A stretch of DNA of 15,326 nucleotides, from NCBI GenBank assembly GCA_965365465.1, contig CBDUBU010000069.1:1-15326 (forward strand). The letters are read 5' to 3'. The stretch is from CBDUBU01 sp965365465 (GTDB taxonomy: Bacteria > Bacteroidota > Rhodothermia > Rhodothermales > DASSAV01). Numbering within the stretch: the stretch's first letter is position 1; each line of letters opens with the position of its first letter. The notes below the pieces were generated by a model. The model was not told where the DNA came from, did not search any database, and saw nothing but the letters and a program-made list of their open reading frames with translations. Below are positions 14,302 to 15,326 of the stretch, in pieces. Both the position numbers and the translations under genes were made by a program.

Positions 14302-15326
14302 AAGAACGGAAGATCGCCGGGCAGCCTTGCTGCAGCACCTTGAAAGTCTGTATACCTTTGCTCAGGCATTGACCCTGGATGCCATGCACGCAACCCGGCT
14401 GACAGAAAAAACATATGTGCTTGCCGGGGCCGAAGCGACGGGAGGGATATCTCCCGGAGATGAAAAAGCCTGGTTGTTGGGACTGATGCTGCAGATTCAC
14501 GAGGGGCAGGACGCTGAAGAGCCTCATGTGGGTCTGACGGAAGTTTCCGCCCCCCCTTCTCTTTCTGTCTCTGAAGGTTTCAGAAAGCGCGTTGCGGAGA
14601 AGCTCGTCGATCGTGTGTTCCCGGCGGCAATCGCTGCGCTGCCGGACGATCAAAGGCTGCTCCTGCTCCTCTGCGACCTGGAAGGTCTCTCCTGCATCGA
14701 AGCCGGACGTGTGCTCCGGACGGAGGCCGTGCAAACCTGTGACTATCTCCAGGACGCTCGCTCCAGGCTTTTCAACGCGGTTTACTCGGATGTAAGCGAT
14801 GCCGAGCGGCAACTTCTGGATAGGGTCCTGCCTGAAGACTGGATTCAAGCTGCATTGAAGCGCACCATGCAGGCGGAGTTTATTCCTTTACCTCCGACGC
14901 TTCGGGTGTCTGCCTCGGCGGCTCTGGAACAGGAACCGGCGCCGGAAAGAGAAGCAGCGGACGGTGTAGAGGACGCAGCGCCCTCAGAATCGATGCATCC
15001 CCGGCGCGACGCTTTCGGGGCAGCAAAGCGTCTGACGGTGGCCTCCGTGTTGATCCTGACGGCGGGCTTGGTGGGTTACGGTATAACCAGGGCGCTGAAA
15101 GCGGAGCCGGAGAAAAAAGAGCCGCCCGCACCGAAAGCGGAGGTAAAAATACCGGAGAAGGAGCCGGAAGCAAAAACGGACGTGCAGGAACATGCAGCCA
15201 CCCAGCCCATGAAGCTACCGGAATTCGCCGCCCAAAACGTGGCTCGCAAAGAGGAAGAAAAACCATCCGTCATCGAAACTCCAAAAACCGAAACGCCGAG
15301 GCCTGAAGTAAAGACGGAGCCCAAAG
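14294..15326 (+). CDS. Sigma-70 (ECF)-like protein with membrane helix and Pro/Glu/Lys-rich tail, partial
   Basis: Open to the right edge: 344 codons and no stop. Residues about 12-72 align by eye with sigma region 2 (LYTFAQALTLDAMHATRLTEKTY, then WLLGLMLQIHEG resembling the W-L-x-x-I-A-x-N segment), but the acidic EDLVQE-type core has become TRLTEK. Residues about 105-163 fit region 4: IAALPDDQRLLLLLCDLEGLSCIEAGRVL and YLQDARSRLF. A charged linker (165-246) leads to one membrane helix (about 247-266, LTVASVLILTAGLVGYGI), then a tail dominated by Pro, Glu, Lys and Ala (PEKKEPPAPK and similar) like TonB linkers. The start ATG lies inside the last codons of the SAM hydrolase gene, so translation is probably coupled. 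It could be a membrane-held ECF sigma factor, an inactive sigma-like regulator, or an unrelated helical protein; the C-terminus is not in the window. Confidence 0.65.
   Translation, partial: MTERTEDRRAALLQHLESLYTFAQALTLDAMHATRLTEKTYVLAGAEATGGISPGDEKAWLLGLMLQIHEGQDAEEPHVGLTEVSAPPSLSVSEGFRKRVAEKLVDRVFPAAIAALPDDQRLLLLLCDLEGLSCIEAGRVLRTEAVQTCDYLQDARSRLFNAVYSDVSDAERQLLDRVLPEDWIQAALKRTMQAEFIPLPPTLRVSASAALEQEPAPEREAADGVEDAAPSESMHPRRDAFGAAKRLTVASVLILTAGLVGYGITRALKAEPEKKEPPAPKAEVKIPEKEPEAKTDVQEHAATQPMKLPEFAAQNVARKEEEKPSVIETPKTETPRPEVKTEPK

Noticed and set aside
14880..15266. Minus-strand Pro/Leu-rich frames opposite the sigma-like gene tail.
   Set aside because: These are what Glu/Lys/Pro-rich codons give when read backwards; the plus frame continues an open gene of 344 codons.

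Overview
The window looks like chromosomal DNA of a Bacteroidota/Rhodothermota-type bacterium, perhaps of the Rhodothermales. This rests on gene content: a DUF4296 lipoprotein, a secreted protein with a carboxypeptidase-like regulatory domain, an S9 peptidase with the NRRGLPGFG signature and a GbsR-type regulator. Most genes also lack a clear Shine-Dalgarno sequence, and moderately GC-rich coding DNA alternates with one A-rich intergenic block. The taxonomic guess is inference. No phage, plasmid, CRISPR, tRNA or rRNA gene is visible.

Layout. 32-2058: an EamA-type transporter convergent with a family 2 glycosyltransferase. 2315-2659: a small DUF4296 lipoprotein. 2726-5702: a two-gene operon on the minus strand, a stand-alone cyclic-nucleotide-binding (cNMP) domain protein overlapping by ATGA a cNMP-domain/PlsC acyltransferase fusion, divergent from a CE7-like acetyl esterase. 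5792-10133: a secreted S9 prolyl-oligopeptidase-like peptidase divergent from an acetyl-CoA-synthetase-like enzyme. 10134-10918: the only long gene-free stretch, about 785 bases, holding a 145-bp element with terminal inverted repeats, a 12-base direct repeat 555 bases apart and a dense cluster of hairpins. 10919-12049: a secreted protein with a carboxypeptidase-like regulatory domain, convergent with yraN. 12584-13219: a GbsR/MarR-type regulator. 13471-15326: a SAM hydrolase (DUF62) overlapping by 8 bases a sigma-factor-like membrane protein that runs off the right edge.

The genes form several unrelated housekeeping and accessory modules. The two blocks that merit attention are the paired cNMP sensor proteins, one fused to a lipid acyltransferase, and the right-hand pair, where a SAM-degrading enzyme is apparently coupled in translation to an ECF-sigma-like protein. 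That protein carries one membrane helix and a TonB-like Pro/Glu/Lys-rich tail. The acetyl-CoA-synthetase-like enzyme has lost the tryptophan that normally restricts the pocket to acetate, so its substrate may be larger.
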